Shown here piece after piece: positions 25,611 to 38,398 of a DNA stretch of 64,000 nucleotides. A model generated the notes under the pieces. It saw only the letters and a program-made list of their open reading frames with translations. It did no database searches and was not told the origin of the DNA. The stretch is from Cavia porcellus. Its lineage: Eukaryota; Chordata; Mammalia; Rodentia; Caviidae. The stretch's first letter is position 1. Each line of letters begins with the position of its first letter. Location of the stretch: positions 54,622,001 through 54,686,000 of the forward strand of contig NW_026947489.1 in assembly GCF_034190915.1 (NCBI RefSeq), written 5' to 3'. The translations under genes and the position numbers were made by a program.

Positions 25611-27570
25611 GAAAAACATGTATATAAGATGTTCACTAGCCAGTGTAGGAGAGAAATGTAAATATATGACAACTCTTTTAGGTGCTGTTGTTTGAAGTTA
25701 TTTGAAGCTGTGACCCTAGCTCCATAAATTTATAAACCTTAAATTCCATGACACTTATCACTGCATAGGTGAAAAGTATAAGCAACTTCAACAACCAGTA
25801 ATATGGTATTTATGACCCATTACATCCATATGTACTTTAATTCAAGAAGTAAATTTTTAAAAGAATGTAATCCTACCTGCTTGCTATAGCTACACTCACC
25901 TAGGATATAAACACTAAGACTTGCTGGACTAAGAAACCCATACATCTGAGTCTTGCACATTTTAAGTTTCAGTGATGATGTGTTGGAGTTTTAGCACTGC
26001 TACAAAAGCAAGCAGTCATTGGATAGGATAACGTTGTGTATCTAAGGTAAAATTTTGGTATTTAGTCCTCCAGAATTGTACTCCATCTCTGAGCTATAAA
26101 TTCAAATGGTTTACAAAGTCCTAGTCAGATGACTATGTCTTCAAACTAGTTATCTACCATACTTTTCTCTCATTTACTGACCTCAGTCACACTGACTTCC
26201 TTTGATTTTTGATGCACACCTTGAAAATTCCTTCCCTTGCCACTGCCCTCTCTATAGGGCTTTGGTATATCTTCTCTCTTCTTTGCTGATATATTTTTAG
26301 TCATTCTTTTGATCTTAGCTCAATACTCAAACACTCTTGTGTAATTAGGTTAAATCCTTTTAGTCTCATACATACAACTCCCTTTGAGTGATTTTTCATT
26401 TCATTGAGTGAGTTGTGATTTTCATTTATTACTTGTGATTCTTTAATAATGTGGCTCTCTTTCCTTGGACTGTAACTTCTAGAAGGAAATGCTGCCAAGT
26501 GTTTTCTACCACTTTATACTCAGAACTCACCTAGCCTACAAGTGTTCAGCAGAGATGCTGTGAATCAAAGATATCAGACAATGTAAAAGCTGTTTCTTAA
26601 TTTTTTGTAAATCAATGCCCATTATACAAATTTATGAAGACAGTAAAACTACAAAGACAGCTAAAGGGGAGGAAAAAAGGGAAAAAAAAATGAGAGCAAA
26701 GAATAAAATATGGATTACTGGAAGGCAGAGAGCCTACTGACAGTAATAACAGAAGAAACAACCCAGAGGCATAAAATTATTTGGAGAAGTCATATGGAAG
26801 AATTCAGTACACCGGCAAACAAAGCTACACATTTCAAATAACCTTCAAAGACAGTACTGTGCCTCGTTAAGTGAACACATCACTATTCATTAAAGCAATT
26901 TATGGGAATAGAGAAGACCAAGTAATGTGTAACAAAAATGATGATTTAGATCATAGGATGAAGGCAATTTCTGTGCTGCTTGATTGTCTGAGCTATTCTA
27001 AAACAGAGATATGCTTAAATATCAGCTAATAAATAACAATTAAGTTGAGATTCAATTTGATGAAAAATTTGAATAAAAATGAACATCACAATCCTTTGAT
27101 TTATCATGCCATATTATGTATATCTTTGGTACAGGGAAATCATGGAGAGAAAAAAAAAACACTCAGGCTATAAAATCAAAGATTCTGATATCAGATCTTC
27201 AGATTATCAGGCTAAATGGCTACCTCGTTTTTTCTACCAGATAAACTTTCCTAGTTTTAGAACAATGGCTGCCTCCTGTCTGTTATAAATCTAGTTCCTC
27301 AAATATTATTTGTATGTTAAAGTAGATTTCAGTCCTGCCCATAGAGGGTGAGATCCATTCTTCCCATAAACTTGCTCTACGTCACTACTAGCAAAAAGGC
27401 AACAAGCATTCAAACCGAATCCTCTGGATTCGGACAGGTGTCCGGCGCCAAGCTCTTTTGTGTTCTCTTGGCTTTCTGCTTTTAGAAATATCACTTTACC
27501 TCTCTGAACTAAAATGTTCTCTTGGACAGTAACAGTGTTCATTGAGGTGACTTATAAATTTAGAATACAA
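25611..27570. other. Unclassified AT-rich intron
   Basis: No exon or recognised repeat in about 2 kb. The part near 26640-27080 is A-rich on the + strand and may include decayed L1, but landmarks are lacking. Confidence 0.4.
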
Positions 27571-27692
27571 TCTTTTGTTTCTTTCTTTGTTTTTGAGGCA
27601 AGGTCTAAATTGTCTGGCCTCCCTCAAATTCATAATGCTCCTGACTCAGCCTCTACAGTACCTGGGGTTACAGGCATTCACCATCATCTCTG
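27571..27692 (-). repeat. B1/7SL-derived SINE, antisense
   Basis: The reversed 7SL order is clear: GTTTTTGAGGCAAGGTCTAAATTG, CTGGCCTCCCTCAAATTCATAATGCTCCTGACTCAGCCTC, then ACCTGGGGTTACAGGCATTCACCATC. No ID half was seen on either side. Confidence 0.85.
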
Positions 27693-29912
27693 GTTTTACA
27701 TCCTAAGTTTTTGCAACTTGCATTTAGGCACTGATTCTCAAAAGTCATGCAGCTGAAGTTTTCTCTGGTTTTAAGCTGTAAAAGATATTTCCATTAATAC
27801 GGTCTTCAGTTTGTATATAGATGATAATTTATATTAATAATTATCAAGGAAAGGACCACAGGTGGTCTGAAACTTTCCAAGTGCTTTCTGAAAAGATATA
27901 AGGCTTTATCACAAAACAGAGTGGCTATGCTGGTCAATGTACATGAAAAAGTAAAATTTTTTTTCTAGTTTAGATATGGTGGTATTAACAAGCCAGGATG
28001 TGCTTGTTTTTTATTAAGTGATCAATTTCCAAATTCTTCAGTTTTATCTTACATTCAGTCCCAGCACTGTACCCTACTTCAGACGTGTGAAGTGTCCCTG
28101 TCACTAAGGCGTGGCTCAGAGACACAACTAAGGGACCTCTGGACCACAAGAGCCTACTTTTCCATCATCACAATTTTTTATCTGTTGAGCAGTATACCAA
28201 GAGCTCACGTCATTTTCCATATGGGATAGATGCTGGAGGGTGAGTAGAGGATGGAAAAAATAATAAAATATTTTACATACATACTCATTCAAACAGAGTC
28301 TATCATTCAATTAAATATAAAAGTTCTCATAACTGTACTTAATTTCCATATCTGTGGTTCACTGGGATTGGAAAATATAGATAAATTTATCATACACTCA
28401 TTTTCTATAGTCTAGTTTACTTCTGCTCATGTTTACAAAACATCAGCATATATCAATACATGGATAGAACACAAAAAAATTTAATGTTTCATTATAATTT
28501 TTGCAGTTTTACCCAATTTTAAGCAAATGTTTTATCTTCTCAGATCATACTTTTTAATGACATTTGCTTTAATTTTATTTCGTAGTTTATTTTTCCCTTA
28601 CCAGGTAGGAAGAAATCAGGGTAAACAAGTGTAAGCTCCCCATGGTGCGGGGGTAGAGGGTGGGGGAAGATTGTAGCTTCTGACAGAATATGCACAGTTA
28701 AGGTAGTAATATGGACATGCTGGGCTGTGTGCCCAGCGGACCAGGAGCTCACTTTCTTGTCATAGCTAAGTAGAGGGGAAAGGAAAACAATGACAAGTGG
28801 CATCACATACAGAAGTCACACTTATTACAGAAAAGGCAATCACCCCCCAGCTTCTTTCCTTACCTTGTCACCTGGCATCTGCAGATAAGAGAGATGGAAA
28901 GCAACGGAGCAGTGTTGCCTGGGTAGAAATGTTGGAAGAGGATTTAAAGGCCATTCTGTCTTTCAGCCACAACCAAATAAATTACACTGGATTAAAATAG
29001 TGCAGGTCATTTGGAGACACACAGCCTAAGGACCTTTACATTTCTAAGGCAGCCCAAATTTCAGATTAATCCCTTCTTTCACGCCTTGCTTTGGAACTAT
29101 GGCTAAGATCAAAATAGAAAGAAAGGATTTAATTTCAGTTTTACAAAGGCTCTTTCAATAGTTTCAAAAATATGTTTCTTCTCTTTGAGCCTTTGCAAAA
29201 AAGCTGATGTGCAATTGCATATTAAAAAGCAGTGTGCCGTGGAGACAGGCTGTGATCCTGTGAACTTCTCAGAGGCTAGAAAATGCCAGAGCTGGGCCTT
29301 TAGGGAGCTGGCATTTTTCATTAAACTCTCCCATAGTTGGAGTCCCACTAAATGTCTCTCCCAAGGTTCTGAGTACAGAGAGAAAGGAATAGAAAACACC
29401 CATCTCTATACATTGTCGATGGGTTACAAGAGGAAAGAATAGAAGAAAAGAGTCCGGTTTAATTTGAAGATAAGAAAAGAAATTTCAGGGAGGTTTGTGT
29501 CTACTCAAAGAGCAGGAAAGAATTATAGTTCAGAAGAGATTGTGCTTCTCCTTTGATCATTTTAACTTCTGCCAAATCAAACTACAGTTTGCTTTTATAT
29601 TGAAATTAGTCACTAAGATTTTATTGCAAATCTTTAGTTTCACAGACACGAAATTATCTCTAATTCATAGATATTTCCAATTCGTTCAATAATATGTATC
29701 TATTTTACATAAACTATGTGAATACAAAAGTGTAGCCAGCAGTTATTCCTGTATGAAGTAGACAGGTTAGTTAAAAGGGAAACAGGATAAATAGGGAGGA
29801 AATACTAATGTATTAACAGAAAATAGCAGATGCTTATGAGCAAAACTGATACCACGCCACTATGTAAGAGATGGAAAGAGAAAGAATGAGAGAGGAAAAG
29901 GAGAGAATAAAA

Positions 29913-29914
<2 letters not shown>
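27693..29914. other. Unclassified intron
   Basis: No exon is supported. Short open frames at 29.1-29.4 kb on both strands lack domains and splice context. Confidence 0.4.

Positions 29915-29944
<30 letters not shown>
29915..29944. repeat. (GA)n microsatellite
   Basis: About 15 GA units within a longer purine-rich stretch (29875-29945). Confidence 0.9.
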
Positions 29945-29950
<6 letters not shown>

Positions 29951-30299
29951 CATTGAGCCATAGAGTCAAGATAGAGAAACACTGAGACATTCAAGTAGAA
30001 ACAGAACTCTGAACTAAGTGCTTTTTAAGGTTCTTAGGAGAGACAGAGATAATTATTCAAAAGGCAAGAATTTCATGAGCTGGTTGTTGAACCAAGGTAA
30101 ATCTTAATCATTTGAACCAGGCCATGGTGGTAGAATTTTTGCTATAAAAATTGGCAAACTACAAATTCAAGATGGTTTTAGTAGAGCTAGTTTACTACCC
30201 CACGCTACCTTGCTGCATGATTAAAGAAATAAGGAAATTGAATTTTTATGCCAATATTATTATGAAAGATACAGACAATGTGCAAATGGTGTAGTGTAG

Positions 30300-30676
30300 T
30301 GTTTCCGTTACTTGCTTCATTGCTAGGACAAAATAGTCAAAGCTCACAATTTAAGGAAGGAGTGGTTTACGTTGTCTCACAGTTGGTAGAGGTTTTAGTC
30401 CATTATGGGCTCCAAGGCAGGATGGCAAGACAGAGGGGCCTGACAGAGAGGAAACAACTCATGGGATGGCAGCAGAGAGCAAAGGGACATCAAAAGAAGA
30501 GGGAAAAAGATAGATCCTTCAGGTCACACCCCCAGTGGCCCACTTCCCACTTAGCTGTAAACCCATCAGTGGACCAATCCAGTGATGAGTACCACACGTA
30601 TGATCCAGTCACTTCCCCCAATCCCACATATGAGCACATGAGGCTTTGGGAGGACATCCAGATATAAACCATAACA
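30300..30676 (-). mobile_element. MaLR-type solo LTR, antisense, with probable target duplication
   Basis: On the + strand it runs from TGTTTCCGTTACTTGC through CACAGTTGGTAGAGGTTTTAGTCC, CTCCAAGGCAGGATGGCAAG, ACCCCCAGTGGCCC and CCAGTGATGAGTACC to ATATAAACCATAACA. Read on the minus strand it starts TGTTATGGTTTATAT, a typical MaLR LTR start. The five bases outside are TGTAG (30295-30299) and TGCAG (30677-30681), a 5-bp target duplication with one mismatch. Confidence 0.8.
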
Positions 30677-31099
30677 TGCAGTATCTGCAATATAAGACAT
30701 TGACTCTGCCCAAGGGACACCAGGGCGCTGTGTTGCGCAGAAGAGAGAGTTAGCTAGGAAGTGGTGCTCTTTCAAAACCTTACCATCAAAGCACGGCTTT
30801 GGAGCTAATCCTTCTCTACGCTTTTTTTTTTTTTTTAAACCATAAAACGATACATTTTTTAGAAGACAGCAAAGCTCTAAGTGATGTGAAGCCATGTATG
30901 GACTACTGACTCTGGATTATTTCTGAACAAAGAGGAAATGTGAAGCTTCCAAACAATGCTTTTGAACAACCATTTGGGTTATTTGATGCCTCTTCAACTG
31001 TCAAAATTTTCTGTACTGAAATGTGTAATGTCAATGAAAGAAATGCTAGAAGTAAAAGAAGTGTTAGTATTTTGGCTTTACTAAAATGTGCCTCAACTA

Positions 31100-31245
31100 T
31101 AGTGGTACCTCGGTTCACAGATTTAATCTGTCCCACAGTTCTGGGGCAGATAGCCATGTTTAATTCATCACCCAATGCAGAATTCTCAAACAGAAGCAAA
31201 ACTTCTGTTCAAAATCAGAAGCATTCATAAACAGAGGCATTCCTG
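31100..31245. mobile_element. Tigger-like MITE with TA flanks
   Basis: The left end TAGTGGTACCTCGGTTCAC and the reverse complement of the right end (CAGGAATGCCTCTGTTTAT) align as decayed terminal inverted repeats. Both resemble the Tigger end 'caggcatacctcgttttat'. TA lies directly outside each end (31098-31099 and 31246-31247), the target of Tc1/mariner/pogo elements. Only 146 bp remain, with no transposase. Confidence 0.68.
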
Positions 31246-31249
31246 TATT

Positions 31250-34200
31250 TAGCTGAAACTACAGTCTTGGTTAACAAACCAGATTTTCCAATTGCATTGA
31301 GATTATTAACCTTACTCTGGCAGAAAGAAAGGCTTTCTCCTTTTTGGGCTTTTTCCAGTTGAAACCATGTGTGTCAAATTCATAACCTTGAAATCAACTC
31401 CTGTGTTTGCTTGCCAAAAACTTCCTATGAAAAAATTACCTGTAATGAATCTCCTGGCTTTTAGCTAGTCACAGGAAAGAAATCTGAAGAGTGCATTATT
31501 AATTCCAGTTTTGTTTTATTTTTTACTTCTTTTGACAAAATTACAGCAAACAACAACCTTGACTCGTTCATTTTGTTGTTACTCCTACCTGCTGCTTTCC
31601 TTCTTCCTTTATAAACCCTCCAGCAAGAGTATGTTGGATTGTTGACATCTGGGATAAAGTATTTTATCTTCTAAATAGCATCCTCCTGTTTGATCTGAAT
31701 AAGGAAGAAACAAAATTTCCTATAGAAAATGCTGGTGTTTCCAAGAAAGTTTTGCTGTAGGGCTTTTGGAGCATTCTTACATCTGATTTCTTTCAAGTTT
31801 TTGTGGAACATTTGATTTGAAAATCTTCAGCCAAGTAAATATGAAATACTATAAATGGATATGGATTTGGAAATAGATATGGATTTTTGAAGACTATAAC
31901 CTTATTTTTAAGAAAAGTTAAAAAAGAACTAGTGACTTGGCCTCATACAATTTTGTCCCAATGCTGCAATGGTAGCTCCTGTGTGCAAAATATGCCTACC
32001 CTAGCCTTGCAAGACACCTTTCCTGTCACCACAGATGCCAACACCAAATGCTACCAAATGCTAGACAGTGTTGGCACCTACAAAATTGCTGTCATTACTC
32101 ATTAGCAGGCATCAATGTGTCCTAATAATATTCTCTGCCATTATCTGAGCCTGTTGAGATATCAATTAAGCACACCTTACTTTGCCAAGTCAGGTGAACA
32201 ACTTTGCCCTACCGAAGGGAGCCAAGGGAGGGCCTCCAGCTGGATGAGACAAAGAAACACCTCGAGCAGTTTGGCAGGAGAAAGGGAAATTCTTTCCATC
32301 TGTATTACAGCCATGGAAATCAAAGGTCTAGAAAAGTCTACGTGTGTTCCTCACCATATGGTTGTCTGTTGCTGTTTCCCCACTGGGAGAACATCCAAGC
32401 ATCCAATGGAAAATGTATCCTGACTCAGAAAATGCTAGGAGGTTAAGACTTCATTGTGGAGGGAGAGATACCAGCACAGACTTCTGGAAATGATAAGATT
32501 TGGACTGAGCAGGCAAGATCAGTTGTCCTGTGGAGTTCTAAACTACCTGAGCTACGATACGTAAGAGCTTTGGTGGTTCGTTGTCTAAAAGAACTATATG
32601 TCTACTTTGTAGCTTTGTTTTAAAATTAAACTCATTTACTCCATGCTAGAGAAGAAAAGAAGGTACCCTGAATTCCCACTAGGGTAAGATCAATAATGCT
32701 CTCTCGTCTCCTGTGAAACTTCACTTAGTGGAGAGGACGATTAGAGCTGTATACCTTTAGATGCCTGAAATGAAGTAGATAGAAATTCAACAGCAGCGCT
32801 TGCTGCTTGGTTGTTAACCAGGCATCTACTTCTCTATGATCACCGCACCAGCAGTAGGAAATCCTGAGTCCTTACAGAGCCTGTCTCTTTCCAGCTGCCT
32901 TGTGGCTGATTGGCTGCAAGGAATCAGGCCAAAGAGTGCTGAGGAGTAACAGGGACTGGGAGGGGACGTGGAGTCAGTGATTGGGTGAGCAATTGCAGGC
33001 TTCCTCTTGTCCTGTTGCTACATCTATCATTTATGATGGTTTCTACTATTACTGGGTAAAATGTAACTAAACCCTGCCTTACTAAATTTCTTAACTCCTT
33101 ACTAAATTCCTCCACTCCACTGAAAGAGATCTTTCTACTGAGTTTCATTTTTATTGCCTAAAATAGGCTTTTAGGCTAACACAAATTTTAGAAATAAAAT
33201 TAATGATACAGACTGGAACATTCTGGAACATATGGAACAGAAATAATATTGAAGAAAATTTATTGAAGCATTTGAATTGTTACTAGTGATAAAGGAAGAA
33301 TTTTTTTAAACAGGAAATGTGTTCTCATATCCCTTGTACCTATAGACTAGACTTAGAACACAGAAAAAGCATTAGTGTAGAGCTCACTTCATTTGTTTAC
33401 CTAAAAGTAAATTAAGAGACTTGGGATTAAAATTTCAGTTTACACACCAACTGATACTTTCTTTCCCAACTTGTTCTCACCTGTGCTTCCCATGAGCCAC
33501 CCTCTTAAGATAAGAATCGTGGGTATCATGCCTCAGCTTATACCACATGGAATTACTTATCCAGGGAATGCGTTCAGTCTGGGGCTTGATTAACATCAAT
33601 TTCACATGTGGGGATAAAACACAGATTTAATCTACACGAACTGTAATTTCATGCTGGGATCATTTAGGATCCAGCAGTCTTCCTATTTATTAGTTTTAGG
33701 AAAAAAAAAAAACAGTGTTTTCATTATGTTTTTAATTTTGAAGCCCAGTGGAAAGTCATACTTGAAATTTAAGAAACTTTTTTTTTTTTTTTTTTTTTTG
33801 TTTCTTTGTGTGTTGTTTCGTTTTGCTTTTGCACTTTTTAATGCAATAAACTCAACATTGACAGTTGGGACAATGGGTTTGTTTTCCAAGGGAAAAAAAA
33901 TGCTTCAGAATACTTGGAAAATTATTCAAGAAGATTAATTCATTAGGTATTACATAAAATAGTGTTGTTATGATGTACTAAAATTTAACATTATGCCTTT
34001 AAAATAAGCAAGAGCCCCAAAATGTTTATTTCTTACAGTCCTCTTACCAGGAAGTTTGGAGCCACATCTTTTCTGAATTCTGTCCTGTTTCTTTTTCCAA
34101 GGGTGTGGCTATTATACCTTTCAATCAAAAAGGAAAGACTTTAGGAAGTGCCAAGAAAAAAGAGGACTTCATACAGTTCCAGGAGAAGGAGGAGAGAGAA

Positions 34201-35255
34201 CTTTCAATTGCACAGCCAAGGGCAAGAGAAGTGTGTTTCTGCAGTGTAACTTGTGGACAGATACAGGGCTTTATACATATCTCAAATGGCCCTAGAGATC
34301 ATGGGCATGCCATTTAGAGGAAGTAGAGATGTTTGTTTATTTTTAAAGTAAGTCTTTTTGTATCTTAGATTTAAATATATTCCAAAGTTGAAAAGTATTC
34401 TTAAAGTGAAGTCAGAAAAATAACATTTTTCTCAGCCAACCCAAAGAATATAAATAAAATGGTGGTAAGCCAGAGTGATTCACATAATATATTTTTGGGA
34501 ATATATGACCAACAAAATTTCAGGATATGGATAAAAGCTTCTATTAATATACCACTGACATTTATTCCTTTTTGAAGAAAGGTATTTCATGTATAAGAAA
34601 CAATGAATAAGATTATAAGTCAATTATTAAAACTGATCCAAGACAAGGGTATACCCATTTTTACATGAAAAAAGCAGTGAAAATAGATTACACAGACCTC
34701 AGACCACCAACAAAAGAAGAATAAACACATTGAGTTCTTAGATACAGCCCAGCCAAAACTCAAATCATATAATACACACTTTTTGCAATATACCCCATAC
34801 CAGTTTCTAAGCCATCAGAACCCAAATTACATTGAATAAACTTCCTAAATATCATCGTAACAAGCCAGGGCTCTGAACATGACTTTTTATATTCTATACA
34901 AGTGCTCATCTCATTGCATGTGGTAAACACTAATCACATTTTTGAGTAAAATGAACTGTAGTTGTTATCCTCATATATAAACAAAACCACAAGAACATTC
35001 ATATACCCTATGCTTCCTAAACAACAAAAAGTTAGCTATAGGGGCTACACAAGAGATCGTCTCCCTGAATGTTACAGCATCTCAGAATAGAATCATTTTT
35101 GTTTCTTAGGAAGAGATTGTTTCATTTTATCTGATAATGGTCCTGTTATTGGTACAAAATATACTTCTTTTTGCCAAACTTATTCTTTAGAAAATATCAT
35201 AGCACTTCAAACTCACTTTAGTGTTATCCTACATACCACACCCAGACAGAGACAT
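31250..35255. other. Long unclassified intron stretch
   Basis: About 4 kb without exon or assignable transposon. A12 (33702-33713) and T21 (33779-33799) homopolymers lie close together and may be tails of decayed retroposons. The GC-richer block 31940-32460 has small open frames but no domain. Confidence 0.4.
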
Positions 35256-35600
35256 TATAGGAAAGAAAATTGCAAATCAGCACACCTGATAAGCATTGAG
35301 AAATCCTCAATAAAAAATAACAAACCGCATTAGAAGGGTCATGCACCATGTGCAAGTGGTATTCACCCGTGGAATGAAATGATGAGTCTATATGCAGATC
35401 AGTAAATGTGATACACCCCATTAACAGAATGAGGGATAAAAATCAGACAGTCATTTCAATAGACGTGGCAAAAGCATTAGACAAAATTCAACATATTTTC
35501 CATGATTAAAAAATTAATAACAGGTGAAGAAGGACTATAATTCAATCCAATAAAGTTTATATATGATCATCCCACAACTAATAACATATCATATCAGTCA
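35256..35600 (+). pseudogene. L1 ORF2 fossil, part 1, sense
   Basis: The landmarks follow the L1 ORF2 reverse-transcriptase region: AAATCCTCAATAAAAAATA, CATTAGAAGGGTCATGCACC, CAAGTGGTATTCACCCGTGG, GATCAGTAAATGTGATACACCCC, ATTAACAGAATGAGGGATAAAAATCAGA and GCAAAAGCATTAGACAAAATTCAACA. Stops and indels show it is dead. It is separated from the more 3' L1 piece at 36.1 kb by unrelated sequence. Confidence 0.8.
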
Positions 35601-36100
35601 ATGTTTTGTTTTGCTTTTTTTTAACATTTGGCCAAAATACTCGGCATAAAAGATGGACAAATCCCCCCCCCCTCAGGTCTTAGAGAATGAAATCCATTGC
35701 CACCTGGATCCAGAAACCACATAGTAGAAGGAAATGTTTGAGCAAAGCTGCTTAGTCCACAGAGGCCAGGAAACAGAGTCCAGGGGGAAAATGATGAGAA
35801 AAAGGGACCAAGGACCAGATATAGTCCATGAAATTATGCCTCCAAGACCCACCCAGTCACACCCAGAAGTGGGCTTTTGCTTTACCAAAGGCATACACAT
35901 TTTTACATTAAAAGAACCAGTGAATCTCCAAGTCAATCAAATTAGAATTAGCCCTAACCAGCACATTCTACTCTTTGTTGATGTGAAACTTAAAAAGCAT
36001 GTCCTTAAACAAAACTCAATCTTCAAATACAGACAATAAGGCCATAATTTTTCCTAAGAACATGCAACACTTGTGTACAACTAGAAATGCAATATAGTAG
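35601..36100. other. Insertion or junk between two L1 pieces, LTR-like
   Basis: A run of C (about 35664-35673) is followed by sequence with ACAGAGGCCAGGAAACAGAGTCCAGGGGG and CCTCCAAGACCCACCCAGTCACACCC, resembling an antisense LTR. No boundaries or target duplication could be fixed. It is most easily read as an element that landed in, or replaced part of, the old L1. Confidence 0.4.
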
Positions 36101-36129
36101 TAACTCAGTTCACAAATTTAATTCTTTTC

Positions 36130-37115
36130 ATTATTCTGATCTCAAACCAAATTGGGCAAGCATAGACTTGAATAAACATTTTTGCAAGGAAGATATATGC
36201 ATGGCCAAGAAACATGTGAAGATCCACATCATTAATCCACAGAGACATGCAAATCAAGACAACAATAAGATATAACCCCACATTTTTTTAAATATGGCTA
36301 TTATAAAAAAAGGCAACAGATACAAAACACTTAGGTAGGGAAAAAGGAGTACTTAAGCACTGTTGATAGAAATTTAGTTGGTTATAACTATTATGGAAAA
36401 CAATGTAAGATTCCTCAAAAAATTAAAAAAGAAAACTATCATATGACTCAACAATATACTTCTCAGGGTAACTCTAAAGAAAATGAAGTCCGTGTACTGA
36501 AGAGACACCTATACTCACATGTTTATTGTAGCATTATTTCCAACAGCCAAGATACAGAAACAAACTACATGTTAGTCAATGACGCATGGGTAAAGAAAAT
36601 ACTGTATGTCCGTACACATATCCCCCATGATTCAGCAATGTATACAGAATAGTTTTGCCAGTGTTCAAAAGTGAGAGGCATCATGCTAAGTGAAATAAAT
36701 TACACAGAGAAAACCAGTTACTGTACAGAATCAGTCCTATGGGTAACTTTTGTAAAATATACCCAATTCAAAGACAAAGTAAAATAAAGGCAATTGCCAG
36801 TGAATGCAGGAGAAAAACGGAGAGATGTTGCACAAAGGAGACAGTTTTAATTAGGTGAATAAGTTTTGAGAATCCAATGTGCAGCATGATGTTTGTAGCT
36901 AACAGTGCTCTGTTTGCTGCATATTTGAGGTCTGCTGATGGAGCAGAGCTAAAGTGTTGTTACACACAAAGGATAACTGGGAATTGATGAATGTTTGAAT
37001 CAGCGTCAGTATGGTAATCATCTCATAAGGTAACAAACATAAAATCACATATTGTATATTTCAAATACATATAGACTTGAAGCATGTGTTAGTTATACCT
37101 TGTTAAAGCAAAAAA
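36130..37115 (+). pseudogene. L1 ORF2 3' end and 3'UTR fossil, sense
   Basis: One frame reads LNKHFCKEDICMAKKHVKIH, the ORF2 'NRHFSKEDIYMAKKHMKK' region. Further on come ACACCTATACTCACATGTTTATTGTAGCATTATTTCC, CATCATGCTAAGTGAAATAAATTACACAG and AGAGATGTTGCACAAAGGAGACAG. The L1M 3'UTR phrases GAATAAGTTTTGAGAATCCAATGTGCAGCATGATG and TTGTATATTTCAAATAC close it. It is old and frame-broken. Confidence 0.85.
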
Positions 37116-37137
37116 CCAACAAAAAATAGGAAATTGC

Positions 37138-37245
37138 TCAAGCCAGGGATTTAACTCAGCAATGTAAGTGCCTGCCTAGCAAGTGCGAGGTTGTGAGTTC
37201 AATCCCCCATACATTAAAAAAGAAAACAAAAGAAAAGAAAATAGC
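37138..37245 (+). repeat. ID SINE, moderately diverged
   Basis: CAGGGATTTAACTCAGC A box, TGCCTGCCTAGCAAGTGCGAGG body, GTTGTGAGTTCAATCCCCC B box, then ATACATTAAAAAAGAAAACAAAAGAAAAG tail. It lies just behind the 3' end of the L1 fossil. Confidence 0.88.
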
Positions 37246-37374
37246 TCAACAAGCGAAGTTCAATATTGACACAAGTGACTCTTGGAACCATGTGGCTTTT
37301 CACAACCAAACACAGGTGAGAAAACAGTAGTGAGGGAGAGGTACCATTCTGTTATTCCTTAAACTCTCCGAGAC

Positions 37375-37832
37375 ATGGGTCTAGGATGGTCGTAAGGAAT
37401 CACCACCAACTGGCTGCTTACAATAATAGCAGCATATTTTCTCATAATGCTGCAGTACAGAAGTCCAGTATCAAGTGTTGGCAAGGCCCTATCCCCTGGG
37501 AAGTGTATGGGTAGGATGGCTCTGTGCCTCCTCCCACCTCCTGGAAGTTGCCAGTAAACATCTGACAGCCTTCATTCCCACACAGCTCAGGCTTGCTCTC
37601 CATCCTTCCCACAGTCTCATTTCCAGTGTATTTCTGTTTCTCTGTGTGAGGATCTTCATCAACTTTTTGCCATAAAGCTAGCAATCACTGGATTTAAGGC
37701 CCACGCTAACGCAGTATGATTCATCTTGGCCAGTTATATCTGCAAAAATTCTATTTCCAAACATAATCTCAGTAAGAAACTCAAGGTGGAGTTTTTGCAG
37801 GACAATATCAACTCCTGGCACTAAACATGGCC
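37375..37832 (-). mobile_element. MLT1-type LTR, antisense
   Basis: The + strand carries the usual reversed MLT1 clauses: CAACTGGCTGCTTACAATAATAGC, ATGCTGCAGTACAGAAGTCC, GTGTGAGGATCTTCATC, CACTGGATTTAAGGCCCACGCTAACGC, TATCTGCAAAAATTCTATTTCCAAACATAATCTC. These match 'tggattagggcccaccctaa ... ctatctccaaatatggtc'. Confidence 0.8.
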
Positions 37833-38259
37833 ACATTGCAATAAGACCTCTGTGTGTCCTTGTGCTTTGGGACCCTCCTACCATCACTTGTGCCGTCCCC
37901 AGCTGTTTCTTGGGGTGCCCTTCTCTCCACTTTCACCAGAATCCCCACTCCTCTCTGTGGAACTAGATCACATCCACTTTCTATTTTGTACATCTTCTGT
38001 GATCATTCCAGCTGAAAGTGATTTATTTTATTTTAAAGAAATTTCCACAGCAATCACTATTTCTGTCATTTCTGTCACCTATACACTTATGTTTTCACGT
38101 GTTTTGCTGGCTCACAGACACCCCTGCCCTCCCCCCAACAGGTTGCAAAATGTGTGACCACAGAAACTATTCTAATACTTCTTAGAAAAACTCGAAGTCA
38201 ATCTTTATTAACTTTTTAAAATTTGAACACACTCTGTGGGCTGAAAGAACATTAATAGA

Positions 38260-38398
38260 AACAGTGAGAGGTGTATGTGAAGTGTTTGTATTCTTACAAA
38301 TAGTATTCAAGGAATTATTATTCCATTTCACAGATTAAAACCAGTTCAAAGTGCATGACAGAGCCAAAATCTCACAGGATTCTATTTTGTGAAAATTG
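38260..38398 (-). repeat. MIR fragment, antisense
   Basis: ATTATTCCATTTCACAGATTAAAA, GTGCATGACAGAGCCAAAATCTC follows the reversed MIR core ('attttacagatgaggaaac ... agccaggatttgaacc'). Confidence 0.6.

Noticed and set aside
30278..30667. 129-codon open frame on the + strand
   Set aside because: It falls inside an antisense MaLR LTR and has no recognisable protein features.
31940..32460. GC-richer block with 80-102 codon frames, considered as a processed pseudogene
   Set aside because: No recognisable protein in any frame, no poly-A tail and no target duplication.
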